DNA of 64,000 bases from Parietaria judaica (taxonomy: Eukaryota > Streptophyta > Magnoliopsida > Rosales > Urticaceae), in assembly GCA_954871525.1 (NCBI GenBank), contig OX940871.1, forward strand, positions 22,914,586 to 22,978,585, read 5' to 3'. The notes under the pieces are model-generated. The model made no database searches. It was not told the origin of the DNA and was given only the letters and a program-made list of their open reading frames with translations. The translations under genes were made by a program, and so were the position numbers. This document shows positions 1 through 12,244 of the stretch, piece after piece. Each line of letters begins with the position of its first letter. Positions within the stretch are counted from its first letter, which is position 1.

Positions 1-455
1 ATACCCTGAGATGTGATAGAAAAGAAGGGTTAGCTACCCGACAAGGAAAAGACATTGGGACTTAATAAAGTTTAATACGTCTAAGGTTAGTTCGCCCCAT
101 TGTCAATTGATTTTGAAGTGAAGCCCCAAAATACTAGACATTGTGTAATAGCTAGCCCTTAAGCTCATATATGACCATCGGTCCAAAAATATTGGGATAC
201 GGTCCAAGATGAATAAGTCAAAAAAGTAAGCATCTTATTTTTTTTTGTAGATGGTAATCATATATGAGAGATTAATAAGATTTATAAGTCGTGGTTGGTC
301 GATTATTTCTCAATTGCTAATTGATTTTGAGGGGGGAAACCGTAATATTTTAAAATACGCAAACAAATTTAGTATCGATTAGTTTTTTTACCTTCGTAGT
401 TAATTATTATCATTATTATTATTATTATTGTTGTTGTTGTTACTACTTCACTCAC
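1..455 (-). other. Intron or 3' flank of CYP88 copy 1
   Basis: The donor after the 534-456 exon is a clean GT (GTGAGTG on the minus strand). The rest to the window edge is AT-rich, with an ATT/GTT run near 404-440. I looked for the next CYP88 exon (YTIPKGW region) and did not find it. Confidence 0.5.
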
Positions 456-2946
456 CATTTAAGTGAACATCAACTTTAGCCTGTCGGAAATGTGCGAAAT
501 TGAGACTAGTAAGGCGGAGTGTCTCATCGATGACCTTGACCATTTAAAACAAATATATGTATAATCAATAAATGACTTTTCAATAACCTAGAATCTATCA
601 AATTTCTTATATATATAAATAGAGTATAATATGCCTCACTTTAGATAGATATGTCATTTGTTTAATTTCCTGCAGAGTCATTCCTTGTTGCGTGGAAGGT
701 CTTCTCTTTATTATCTCTTCTTGCTCCTCCTAAAAAAACGAAACAACAAAAGTTGAACTTTTACATATTCGACCTGGTCTATAAATGTGCAAAGCATATT
801 TAAATTGGCGATCAAGTAAAGTTGTTATTTAAAAAATAAAAAGAAATAATTTAGGTACCTTAGCTTGTGCAAGGATATGAGGGTTTTGTGTGAGAAAGAT
901 GATGACCCACAAACCGCCACGAGCAGAGCTTTCATGGCCAGCCAACATGAATAGTAACAATAAATCTTTGATATCTTCATCCTCTAATTTAGTTCCATCT
1001 TCATATCTCACTGCCATTAATAAATCTATCAAATCTTTCTTGTTCTCGTCACCCTCGGAATTAATTCTCGCCCTCCGGTCTTCCAAAACTTTTTGAAGAA
1101 TCTTCCTAATATTCTTTTTGGCCTGCCCATATAATCATAATTCCATTAATTATAATCCACTTATGTATATAATAGTATATATGTATCATGGACATCATTT
1201 AGTCATACAATTACATGTAATTTTCCAAAACCTTAAATCATGCACGACTTTTATGAACCTTATTTCATGTGCCGGAAGAAGTTTTGGGGAACTTCCTAGC
1301 TTTGACTATATTTAATTTTGCTTCAATATCGTATATTTTCTAAGAAAATCAAAATATTAAAAAATCTCGGTTATAGAAACTCTTTTTTTTTTTTTAATGA
1401 ATTTGAAATTAGTAGAATTTAGGGAATTATTGTGTTATACAATTTAGAAAAGCTGGAATAATGAATATGAAACGTTTATAGAAAATGAATAAAGAATAAA
1501 ATAATTTAAAAATAAAAAGTAGATGACATAATGCTTAAGGTCTTCCATCACGAAGGCATAAGAAGGAGTGAAGAACTACCTTAAGGGCTGTGTGGAAGGC
1601 GAAGCCTGGCAAGTTAATGACCAGAGACCTCACGCCAGTCATCAAGTTAGCGTAGAGACGGCTGACATCCTGATCGTTGGATTCCGAGTCCGGTCCCATG
1701 AAAACAGTGTTAATGATCTTGAAGGTCGCTTTGCGGAGCTCAGTGCCGAGCTCGATAGGGCTACCGAAGCTGGACCAGCAGCGCAACTTGTCGATAACGA
1801 TGTTCTCGATGCGCGGGATGAACATGGAGAGCGCTTCGTGGCCTTTGATGGGTGTGATGGTGAGACGGCGGATTTGCTTGTGCTCGGGTTTCGAGATGTT
1901 AAGGAAGACCTGCCGGCCCATGAGGATGTCGGTGGACCTCGGGTAGCCCATCTTGAAGCTCTCGTCGTCACACATCACTTTCTTACAATTCTCCGGCGAG
2001 CACACGATCACGCTAGGGCATCCAAAGATATGGCTTTTGTACATCCCGGTCCGGCCATATCTGTTATTTCAATAAAGAAAAGTGAAAAAAATAATAAATT
2101 TCATTTGATTGGCCCAATCATAAATACTTTATGATAGGAGTTAACGCGGTAATATACTATTTTGCTACCGAACACCACTTGACACGGGCAACCTATAGGT
2201 GCAGCCTGCCCGTCCTGCCCTTTTGTTGGGAAGCACCCACGCCCGCTATGAACATGGGCATACCATGCTCAGCGGTGGTTTAATTTTGGGGACCCAAAAT
2301 CCATCGCTAAGATATGTCTTGAAATATTTCATATTAAAAAAAAAAAAAAAAATTGTATTGGCGCACCCGAGCAACCCATGCCCGCCCGTCGCACCTTTTG
2401 ACTATCTTTTTTATTTCTGACAATTAAATGAAACACTAAGAATCTAATAAGTATATCCGAAAGTAACTAAAAAGTAAATCCCCCCGAAAGTAAAAACATA
2501 TATATCATTTATATAACATGTTATAGTAAAAACTAAATAGTAACTAATAGGATCATTTAGTGAATCCCCGAAAATTTAATAGTATATATTAATAATATTT
2601 AGATATTCTATGAAGTTCTCGTATATATTAAAATAAAAAAATATTTGTAATTTTTTTTTCTAGTTAATCGTTCAATGCTTTAAGGTCTAAAATGAGAGAC
2701 AAGAGACCTTGAAATAAGATTGGAGATGAAAGAATTGGGGTCCTGGGATTTGAAAGCTCTAAGGAAATCGAAGAGATTGCCGAGAATGGGCCAACCCATG
2801 TTTCCCGGCGGGAGGGGGTATTGGCGGTTTCTTCCGAAGCGGCCAACATAATACCATTCATTTACTTTCCCCAAAAAACCAAAAACAAACACGTAACCGC
2901 CCAACAAAGCCGAGATCATCGTCAGCCACATCGAGTCCAACTCCAT
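456..2946 (-). CDS. CYP88-family cytochrome P450, copy 1 (partial, runs off the left edge)
   Basis: Membrane-anchored P450 of the CYP88 family; relatives are ent-kaurenoic acid oxidases or triterpene oxidases. Visible exons on the minus strand: 2946-2708, 2060-1580, 1122-859, 729-640 and 534-456, all joined by GT-AG introns in frame. The protein starts MELDSMWL, has an N-terminal hydrophobic anchor, the proline-rich hinge LPPGNMGWP, the I-helix motif AGHESS and the K-helix ExxR as ETLR. The exons for the PERF-like motif and the haem-binding cysteine are not found in the 455 bases left of the last exon, so they lie beyond the window or are lost. Exon 1 is split by a 647-bp intron that the neighbouring plus-strand paralogue lacks. 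No stop or frameshift is seen in the visible part. The substrate cannot be told from sequence. Confidence 0.9.
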
Positions 2947-3013
2947 GTGAGTATTTGACTATTTGAGGATTTACTTTCTTTGTATGAAGATCAAAGAAGA
3001 AGGAAGCAGCGCC

Positions 3014-3021
3014 TATTTATA
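3014..3021 (-). promoter_or_regulatory. TATA box of CYP88 copy 1
   Basis: TATAAATA on the minus strand, about 68 bases upstream of the ATG at 2946. This is the normal plant spacing for a short 5' UTR. Confidence 0.6.
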
Positions 3022-4534
3022 CACTTTCTCAAGAAGAGAATAGTCAAAATACTTTATGTAGTTGGCATAGAAAAATATCAAACAAGTACACACTTTAAAA
3101 AGATTTAATAAATATGGAAAACAAACTGTAAATATCTTTCTTTTTTCTTTTTAAAGTGGGGAAAAGGAAACTATAAATAATTATAATTGTCTTTATTTAA
3201 GGTAAAAAATAAGCACCTATTACAAAAATATGTTTTATATTCTCAATTTTTTTAGTAATATAAATTCTCAATGATGATTTTTTTAGCAAAATTAATTAAA
3301 ATTTTCCACCAATTTCCTATGATGCTCCATATGACGATGTGGAGCTCTATTGTTCAAAGCTGAGAGTAGATGAAGTTGGCGTGGGCCTATAATAATTTTT
3401 TATTTATTTAAATGAGAGGTTCTCGGATTATGATATAGCGTAACAATAGATACGAATACAATATAATTTTTATTTGCACGCTCGAATAATATACACGTGT
3501 AGGGGCCTCAAAATCAGTTTGCACCTAGAACCGCCAATGAACTCATAGCCAGTCCTGGTAGAGAGTTGACCAAAAATTTTAATTAATTAAACCATTATTA
3601 AGATATAAATATTTTTGTATATTTTTGTTTGCTCAAATATGATTTTCGAATGTGTAATGTCTTCCCCACAACGAACCCACAATAAATCGATCAATAAATC
3701 TTCAAAGATTAAATATTTTTGGTTCATAAAATTATCTCTATATCTTTGACCTGAATTTTGTTTCTTTCCTATAAACAAATTTAATAAAGACTTGGACCAC
3801 ATGTCTACGTACGTACCTACTTCCTGCTAATTTATATACATCCTAAATAATCTTAATGAAATAATATTTTTATCCAATTCCCGCTCCAATGCATAGTTTT
3901 CATTTTCCATTGGAAGAGAAATCTGGATTATAATATGAGATAATTACGGTAAAAATACCTAAATCCTGACTATAACTGAAGCTGCAAGATTTTTAAGTTA
4001 AAACAAATAATAAAAGTACTCAAAGTCTATAATTATGAAGCAATACATTATTCTGTCATTTTTTTGTCAAATACAAGCGAGAGAATATGCGAGATGAGCA
4101 CATAAATAAAATCTTAAGTATGATTTAATAGTACTATGCAAAAAAATAAAAATAATTAAGCAACGCCGCGTCAGTTTTGTCGACCTTGAGTTCTTTTTCC
4201 ATTTTTAATTTTCTTTTTACTTTAGACTATTGCTGGCTCAATTAATTAAAATCTAAGTCTTTTTATGTGATTATTTTTTATATATAGTAAGAATTTGCCA
4301 AAAACAAAAATTATAGTGGCGGAAAGATAGCGCAGGCATTTTCTTGGATTAATCAAGTGCGCGCAGCAATTGTTTACACATAAAAATAAAAAAATATTAT
4401 GTGTTATATTTATTCGAAATAATTTTTTTGGAATTGCTATTAATTGTAAGATTTATACTTTTATTTTTATTTATAGCAATAAATCCTTAAAAATGAAATG
4501 CATTAGAGATGTAATATTATTACTCAAATACACT

Positions 4535-4542
4535 TATAAATA
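4535..4542 (+). promoter_or_regulatory. TATA box of CYP88 copy 2
   Basis: TATAAATA about 98 bases upstream of the ATG at 4640, the same octamer as the one driving the divergent copy. Confidence 0.6.
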
Positions 4543-4639
4543 CACAGCTCCTTCTACTTTAATCAAAGCCCAATATATATTACACAAAGAAAGCAAATAC
4601 TCTTAAAACACCGAGAACTAAGCAACAAGAAAGACGATC

Positions 4640-7038
4640 ATGGAGTTGGACTCTTTGTGGCTGATGATGTTCTCGGCTTTGTTGGGTGGTTACGTGTTTG
4701 TGTTCGGGTTTTTGGGGAAAGTGAACGAATGGTACTACGTTGTCCGCTTCGGAAGAAACCGCCAATACCCTCTCCCGCCGGGAGACATGGGTTGGCCGGT
4801 TTTCGGCAATCTCTTCACTTTCCTCAGAGCTTTCAAATCCCCCGACCCCGATTCCTTCATTTCCAATCTTGTCTCCAAATATGGCCGGACCGGGTTGTAC
4901 AAGAGCTATCTCTTCGGACGGCCTTGTGTCATCGTGTGCTCACCGGAAACGTGCAAAACAGTGATGGCCAAGGAGCAAAGCTTCAAAGTGAGCTACCCCA
5001 AGTCCACCGCGATCCTCATGGGCCGCCGGGGCTTCCATAACATCACCAACACCGAGCACAAGCGCCTCCGTGGCACCATTAACTCGCCCTTGAAAGGCCA
5101 AGATGCCCTCTCTATGTATATCCCCTCCATCGAGCGCCACGCGGTCGACAACTTGCACCGCTGGTCCAGCTCCGGCAGCCCGATTACACTCACCACCGAG
5201 TTCCTCAAGATGACCTTCAAGATCATAAACACTATCTTCATGGGATCCGACGCGGAGTCCGACGATCAGGATGTCAGCCATCTCTACGGAGAGTTGATGA
5301 TTGGGTTGAAGTCTCTGGTCATCAACTTGCCAGGCTTTGCGTTCCATAGAGCCCTTAAGGTAACTTCTTCTTCTTCTTCTTATTATATTTGTCTTATAAT
5401 TGTGCAATTAAGTAAAATATATTATATTACCATGATTGACAGGCAAGAAAGAAGCTGGTGAAGAGTCTCGGGAAAGTTCTGGAGGACAAGAAGGAGAGGC
5501 TAATTAGGTCTGAAGGTGATGAGAAGAAGAAAGATATGATCGATTTATTGATGAAAGTGAAAGATGAAGAAGGAAACGAATTAGAAGATGAGAATATCGT
5601 AGATTTACTATTAGTATTCATGATGGCTGCCCATGAAAGCACTGCTCATGCCGCCACGTGGATCATCATCAACCTCACACAAAACCCTCATTTCCTTGCA
5701 AAAGCCAAGGCCTATTTTCTTTACTTTTTTCAAACATTAATATTCCATTAGTACTATATATTAACCAACTTTAAAAAAATAGTCCATCAATATTACTCAA
5801 TATTTTTAAATTTAAAACAATTTTTTTGTTGTTGTTCTATCACCATAAAGTTATTACGAATTTTTGTTTTCCAGGAAGAACAAGAAGAAATTATGAAGAG
5901 AAGACCTTCGAGCCAAAAAGGACTTAACCTACAAGAAATCAAGCAAATGTCATATCTTTCTAAAGTAAGGTTATATAATATGCTCATGAATATATATTAA
6001 AAAAAAAGGATAAGAATTTTAAATAATCTCATTATTAAGCCCGACTTGATCATAGTGATTTACGCAGCTAGTATTAATATTGTCTAGCTAGGTAAACCAC
6101 TATAATCATGGCTTGCGTAAGCTAAATGGATTGTCTAGCAAGGATCAAGTGGAGAACGTGCTAACGCTCGTGCTGCAAATATATGCAATTGTGTACTATA
6201 TTAATGTTTATATAGATAAACGTCAAATTTTGATGAAGTTTGTAGGTTATAACTTTTATCTATTGTTTATACATGTACGTTTAGGTCATTGATGAGATGC
6301 TTCGGAAAACCAGTCCAAATTTTGCAAATTTTCGAGAGGCGAAAGTTGATGTTCACGTGAACGGTGAGTGAATCAAAACATTAAAACTTAGGTGTACTAA
6401 TTTTTTGTGTTTTTTACAACATATTTCAATATAATGGAACCTTCTATTATAATTATATTTATGTAGATTATATGTATATATATAAACATATTTGTTTCCT
6501 TCTAATTTTTAATAAAAACGCAGGCTATACGATACCAAAAGGATGGCAAGTTTTAGTGTGGAATAGGGCAGTACATATGGATCCGGAGACATATCAAAAT
6601 CCAAAAAAATTTGATCCTGAAAGATGGGATGTAAGCTATTACAATATTGATGTCATTTTACTGCATATACATGCAATAAAAAGTGGATTAATTTTTTTTT
6701 ATTTTTTTTTTTGAAATTTTCTAATTAGAACGAGCACAAGGTGGGATGTTTTATGCCCTTCGGGTTTGGAAGCAGAATGTGCCCTGGTATTGACCTCACA
6801 AAGCTTGAGCTGTCCATATTCTTCCATCATTTTCTCCTATTCTACAAGTAGGTTTACTTATAAAATATTCCAGTTTTTGAATCTAGACGTGTTCCTGGGA
6901 ATGTTTAAACGTAATATTTTCTAATGATTATGTATATATAGGGTCGAACTTCTTAATCCGGAAGCCCCACTAAGTTTCTTGCCAATGCCAAGGCCTTCAG
7001 ACAATTGCCCTGCAAGAGTGATCAAGATCAACACATGA
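4640..7038 (+). CDS. CYP88-family cytochrome P450, copy 2 (complete gene model, 7 exons)
   Basis: Exons 4640-5359, 5443-5709, 5875-5964, 6285-6363, 6524-6630, 6729-6847 and 6942-7038 give 492 residues, the usual CYP88 length. In order: hydrophobic ER anchor (about residues 8-25), hinge [10 protein letters not shown]-helix AAHEST (about 302-307, an Ala where most P450s have Gly), K-helix ExxR as EMLR (363-366), FDPERWD, and the haem loop [10 protein letters not shown] with Cys about 439. Family members oxidise ent-kaurenoic acid (gibberellin pathway) or, when duplicated, triterpenes; the choice cannot be made here, but the oxidosqualene cyclase at 62.9 kb favours triterpenes. Two oddities: the first coding exon is unsplit, whereas copy 1 has an intron inside it, and the second intron begins GC (AAG then GCCTAT) rather than GT. 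Without splicing there the frame stops at 5751, so expression as a full protein depends on a weak GC donor. Confidence 0.92.
5710..5874 (+). other. Intron 2 of CYP88 copy 2 with a GC donor
   Basis: The acceptor TTTTCCAG is normal. The donor reads AAG|GCCTAT. The paralogue at the same place has AAG|GTACCT. No alternative in-frame GT was found before the stop. Confidence 0.7.
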
Positions 7039-7093
7039 TAATGCTTTGCCTTCACTTATATATAAAGAGAATGATATAAGAACACTTGAATTA

Positions 7094-7106
7094 AGCGCGC
7101 GCGCGC

Positions 7107-7143
<37 letters not shown>
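7094..7143. repeat. Compound (GC)n(TA)n microsatellite
   Basis: A GC run passes directly into a TA run in the 3' flank of CYP88 copy 2, about 60 bases after the stop codon. Confidence 0.9.
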
Positions 7144-7145
<2 letters not shown>

Positions 7146-8700
7146 GCCCATGATGCTTACGGATGTATTAGCTAGTAATAGACAATATACTTTGAAATAC
7201 TAGTACTTAATAGTTTTCATACGTGTTTATGATGTTGACGAATGTGCAAGCAATACAATGTTATTGAGTGATTTTTATTTGGCTGCTATGTTCATTTAAT
7301 ATATTTTATTAAATTTTTTTTTTAAATTGACAAATGTTTTAGAATCATACAATTTTAAATTTTGAACTTCAAAAGTACATATTCAACTGCTCAACTATAG
7401 CTATTCATACCATTTAAAAAACTACTCTCCAGAAAAATTAAACTCAAACGACATTTAAAACATAACATAAATAATATATATTATATTTTAAACTTAAGGT
7501 GACACAAAAAAACTATTTTTAATATTCTTATCACGATAAAATAATATTAAGAATATGCCGCGAAATTTTGTATAGTTCAAAATAAATATGTACCAAAAAA
7601 AACCTTTTCCCATCTTTCGTCCCGACGTTAGATTTTAAACCCTTTAAATATTACAATACGCAACTACATAAATACTACTTATCATAAGAATAAGTATATT
7701 TCTTTAGGGCTCATACTCAGCAAAACTAGTTCTCTCTCTTTTCAAACAAATTAATTAAATAACGTGTAAAGAGTACCTTCACTAAGACTAGTTTTTTTTT
7801 TTTTAATGTTTTAAATAAAATAACCGAAATAAAGGAAAAAACTACCACTTTAATCTTTCAAATTACATACTTTCTTTATTTGGTTAGAAGTTCGGAAGAA
7901 AGATTTAAATTACCCCTTTAAAAAACAACTAATCTTATCAACCGATATCCAAAATGATAAAAATACTTATAATAGTGAATTTACTCCCAAACCTCTTAGG
8001 GCTTCTTCACTTGTATTGCAATAATAATAAAATTAGTATTTCTGAAGTTCGTATTTATTGAAGTATTTAAAGGGTCTCAAACTCTCCACGCTAGCTCCTT
8101 GCCATACATAATTCGCACACTGGTTCTAATTTTCCTCAATTATCCTCGATAATCTTCGATTATCCGTCTTGCGAGTAGTCATCTATAAATATTCCATGTC
8201 AATCGATTATCCGTAAAAATAGTGTAAAAATAATAAAAAATTGGGTACTTTAAAAAAATTGCACTTTTGAACAATTTTCGGCAAAAGTACCTTCAAAACA
8301 AAAAAAATAAAAAATAAAAAAGGCATTTACATATGTGAGAGTGAGACTATATTTTATTTACATATGTAAACTTAGTAAATATATTCTGAAAACTATTTTA
8401 GTGGTTTTTCATCGATAATCCTCGATAAAAGTCGATAATCCAACGATAATCCTTGATAAATGTCGATAATGATAAGCTACAATTTTCTTAGTTTTCCATC
8501 GATAATCTTCAAAAATCCAGCGATAATCCTCAAAAACGGCAACAAATTTATCGGCAAAACCGAAATTTTGTACCTTGGCACAATATTTTAAAATAAAATA
8601 ATGATACTTCTTACTTTGCAAATAATAAAACTGACGTATTAACAATACATACGTATTAACAATACTGACGATAATAAAAAAAATCCCAAAATGCTTGTGA
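7144..8700. other. AT-rich intergenic DNA
   Basis: No supported gene. Around 8400-8540 there are several degenerate copies of a short motif of the CGATAATCCTCGATAA type, repeated again weakly near 11650-11690. The small ORF through it is a repeat artefact. Confidence 0.5.
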
Positions 8701-8779
8701 TTATTTATCCATCATTTCGGTGTTTATTTTATAGGTGTTGTGATGATTTTTGTATGAATAAATATTGAAGAAACAGGTT

Positions 8780-9790
8780 CTGCTGTTATTTCTTGTGTTG
8801 GCTATTTTGGTGGCTACAGCTGAAACATCGTCAGCTACAGTCGTAACTACATCTCATCATGCAGTCGAAATTGTCTCAGATTGTTGCGAATTTCATGGGC
8901 TATATTCTCTCTGGATTAACTCTAATCATTCGTGATTTATTTTCAAGCTTAACGATTTATATTTATATTTATTATTCCTTAAATCTTGGGAATTAGTTGT
9001 TATTTTGAAGGGAAAAGGGAGCTACGAATTTGACCTATTAAATAAGTATTATTGGCCTCCTTCTTCCTCAGTTCTCCAAGCCTAAAGTACAGAGAAAATA
9101 TACAGAGAGCTCACGAAGGTTGTTCTCCATATACAACCTCAAATCAAGCTTGCGATTTTCACGTCATCCACAACACCAAGCTTGTTGTTTGTCAAGAACA
9201 TTTGAAGGGACGCTACACAAGGTCTACATGATGCACAGATAAGTTTCACGTTGTCCCTTCAGAGATTAACCTTGCCATTAGTATCATCAAGGTTATCAGC
9301 TTTCACAAAACGGTGTTTTATCATCGAACATCCTGTTTCGGGAGAGGTGTCGACAGTGTTGTGAAGAACCGTACTGAAGGTTTCAGTCTTACGTCGACAA
9401 TAGCAAGGGCATCTTGGTGAGTCCGATTCCAGAAGCGAGTGACCACCGTCACAAGTCGGAGCTCAAACTTAAATCCTCGGAAGGAGTGTCGACCGTGTTC
9501 GCAGAACGAGTCTGAGGGATTCATGCCTAATCGATTATAGCAAGGGGATCTTGCTGAGTCCGACTTCCAGGAGGGAAGTAACCGCCGTCACAAGTCGGGA
9601 CTCGATCACCGTTTCAAGACCAAGTTGTGTTACCGGCTGTGTAACTTCAGGGGGAGCACTTTTTCTTTAGCTATTTTACCAAAAAATCGCGTGTCTCTTT
9701 ATTGCTTTCCGCGTTGTGTTTGGTAATTATCTCGTTAATCTGCATAAATCACGTAAACTGACTTTGCAAATATATTTCTTTTCGATTTTG
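8780..9790 (+). mobile_element. LTR-like fragment (possible solo or truncated LTR)
   Basis: The stretch has higher GC than its surroundings. An AT-rich promoter-like segment near 9030-9045 is followed by a CT-rich leader, as in plant LTRs. A degenerate direct duplication lies inside it. I could not define termini or a target duplication, so class and ends are uncertain. Confidence 0.35.
9347..9605 (+). repeat. Two degenerate copies of a 139-bp direct repeat
   Basis: Copies start at 9347 and 9486 with GTGTCGAC and share blocks such as ATAGCAAGG, GAGTCCGA and CCGTCACAAGTCGG. Confidence 0.75.
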
Positions 9791-11262
9791 TGTATTTATT
9801 TGAATTTATATATTAAGTAATATTATTATAAAATTTTCAATAAGTGGTATAATTAAAATATATATTAAATAAATAAAAAATATAATTATTAGAAAATAAC
9901 TTGTGTTTGTTCTGACATTTAATTAGAAAATAATCAAATAGATTGTTCGCGTGGAGGGCTTAGAGAACTAAAACATACCATTCAATGACCAAGTCATAAA
10001 GTTGTCGCGGAAAATTGCTTATAAAAATGTCAACGAAAATTACTCCATTGACATAAAATTATAGTTCAAAAAACAGTGTCACTGTATCCATCTCAATACA
10101 ATTGGTGGTCAACTAGCATTTTGTGTGCATAAATTTAAGTTAAGGAATTTCAATTTTTAATTTTATTTATATATTTTGGGCATCACGGTCAGAAAAATAT
10201 TAATATTTAAATTTAGGGATATCAATAATTCAACGTACTGAAGCCAAAATGGATATGAACTTACATAATCAGTTTAGGACCATAGTTAAGACTTTCTATC
10301 AAGTCATCTTTGAATTTTCATTAAGAAAAAATCCAATAAGGAGTCCTTTTTTTCTTGAGAAATGATTTGTTATCGAAGAAAAATATAGTAGTCGAACTAT
10401 TTGAATTTTCGTCAATGATTATATAATAAAAAATTTATAGGATTATATTCCAAGGGAATATTCAAAAGATTATCGGTCTAAATATGCTTTTTAAAATTGT
10501 TTTTGCCACCGGATTACAATAAAGACATGAATAATAATAAAAGCTATATGCACGTATATATATATTTCTCTAAAAAAAAAAAAATCCTCAATCAGAAAAC
10601 TTAAATTAACTCGGGGCACATACTCCAATTCTTTTTCAAATATCTTATTTATATTCTCATTTTCTTGTGGTATATGTTCCAAATGTTTTCGGTCAATTGA
10701 TATCAAATGTCTGTAGCTGAATGTCAACTTCATTCACGTGTCAAGCTGGTAATCACTACATTTCAAGCTAGTAATTCTTAAAACAAAGGATCGTGTTTTC
10801 TTAATTTTCCATCGATATTCCATGTTTTCACAGTAATAGAAAACTAATCTCAACTTTTCGCGTTTCTTTTAATATTTTTCATGGAAAAGCAACCGAAAAT
10901 CAAACTGTTTTCCCGAAATTATTTGTGAGTAAATTGTCAAAAATCAACCAACTTTTCTAGGAAATTTGAAAACTTGGTTGATATATAAATTTGTCATTTT
11001 AAGAGAAAACTTTCTTCACTTTTTTCTCTCTTTCTCACGCCTCCCTTTTAATTCAAAATTTGGATATTTTGAGTTAAATTTCAATTTTTGCTGTTACTTT
11101 CAGTTTGAAATAATCAATATAAGCAAAATTACGTGAATTAGCTTTTATTTTTTTTCATATTTGAAGTTTTCACAATGTTTTAAAACTCTTGCAGCAAAAG
11201 TACCAAAGTTTTGGGTACTAGACATTTCTAGGTACGTTTTGAACTTTTTATTGTTGTTTTGG

Positions 11263-11352
<90 letters not shown>

Positions 11353-12244
11353 CTTCTATAATAATTTATAGTGCTTTTTATTTTATATTAGTTTATTTCT
11401 TCAATTTATCCGTGTTTGTGTCGAAGGTCATAATTTTTTGGATTATCCTTGTACGAAGATGAGCAAAGACACTGCAAGAGTACATTGTACTCTTTTGGCA
11501 GAGGAAATTAATACCGCCTTAAAGTGTGTAACTGTTATCTTCATGTTTGTGGTTGAGCCGTTGTTTAGACATGTTAGTTGTTGTAAGAATGCTATATAAA
11601 AATTGAGTATAAAAATATGGATACAAATATTTTGTATCTTTTTTTTGTAGATAGATCCATCGATAACCGATTAAATCCTCGATAAGTTTTGTAACATGAG
11701 GTTTTATATCTTTTTCATCGACAATGGCAATTGATTTATCGGACAAAATGATATCCTGACTTTTTCTTAAAATTGTAATATTTTTACCCAATTTTTTTTC
11801 TCTTTTTTACCCAATAAAATAAAATAAAATCATCCTCTTCGCCTCTTTCATCTGTTGGTATAGAAACCGGAGAAATATTGAACACACACCTATCCACTCG
11901 CAGGCACACGCGAGTTGTCAAGTTGCAGACTTGATGAGATAACATTAACCGCTTAAATTCAAGAACACACACTCTTGCACTCACGTCAAAATGAAAATCA
12001 TGCCTATTTTATGGCTCAACGTTCACACACAATCGTTTTCCACTATGACAACTAGTTAACTAATCTCCTAAAGACTAGGGCATATTGATGCCTCGTGTTT
12101 TATGTAAATAAAATATATAAAAAAAAAAGCTTAAAACTAATGCATGTGCACGTGCATGTGTATACGAGATTATATCAATATCATCAAACACACGGATTTC
12201 TCATAGAGCTCGACGCACGACAGCTTGAACCCGCTGCTAATGCA
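9791..12244. other. Intergenic DNA with a decayed copy of the array unit
   Basis: No gene is seen. Segments at 10150-10250 and 10398-10550 resemble, in the same order, segments at 12340-12630 (for example the shared ATTTGAATTTTC and AAAGCTATAT blocks), so this is probably an older copy of the same unit. Confidence 0.45.
11263..11351. repeat. (ATT)n microsatellite
   Basis: About 29 uninterrupted ATT units. The isoleucine-run ORF across it is not a gene. Confidence 0.97.

Larger units (their letters stand above)
2947..4639. promoter_or_regulatory. Shared divergent intergenic region between the two CYP88 genes
   Basis: The two CYP88 start codons face away from each other across 1693 bases. The region is AT-rich, holds a TATA box near each end and no supported ORF or repeat. 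A shared promoter and co-regulation are plausible but inferred. Confidence 0.55.

Noticed and set aside
1568..2134. 188-residue plus-strand ORF
   Set aside because: It is the reverse strand of CYP88 copy 1 exon 2; the minus frame has family motifs and splice sites.
3587..4606. Small ORFs in the divergent promoter region
   Set aside because: AT-rich chance frames without splice structure or similarity.
8409..8645. ORF with repeated FEDYRW
   Set aside because: Translation of short CGATAATCCTC-type repeats.
11161..11361. ORF with a long isoleucine run
   Set aside because: Translation of an ATT microsatellite.
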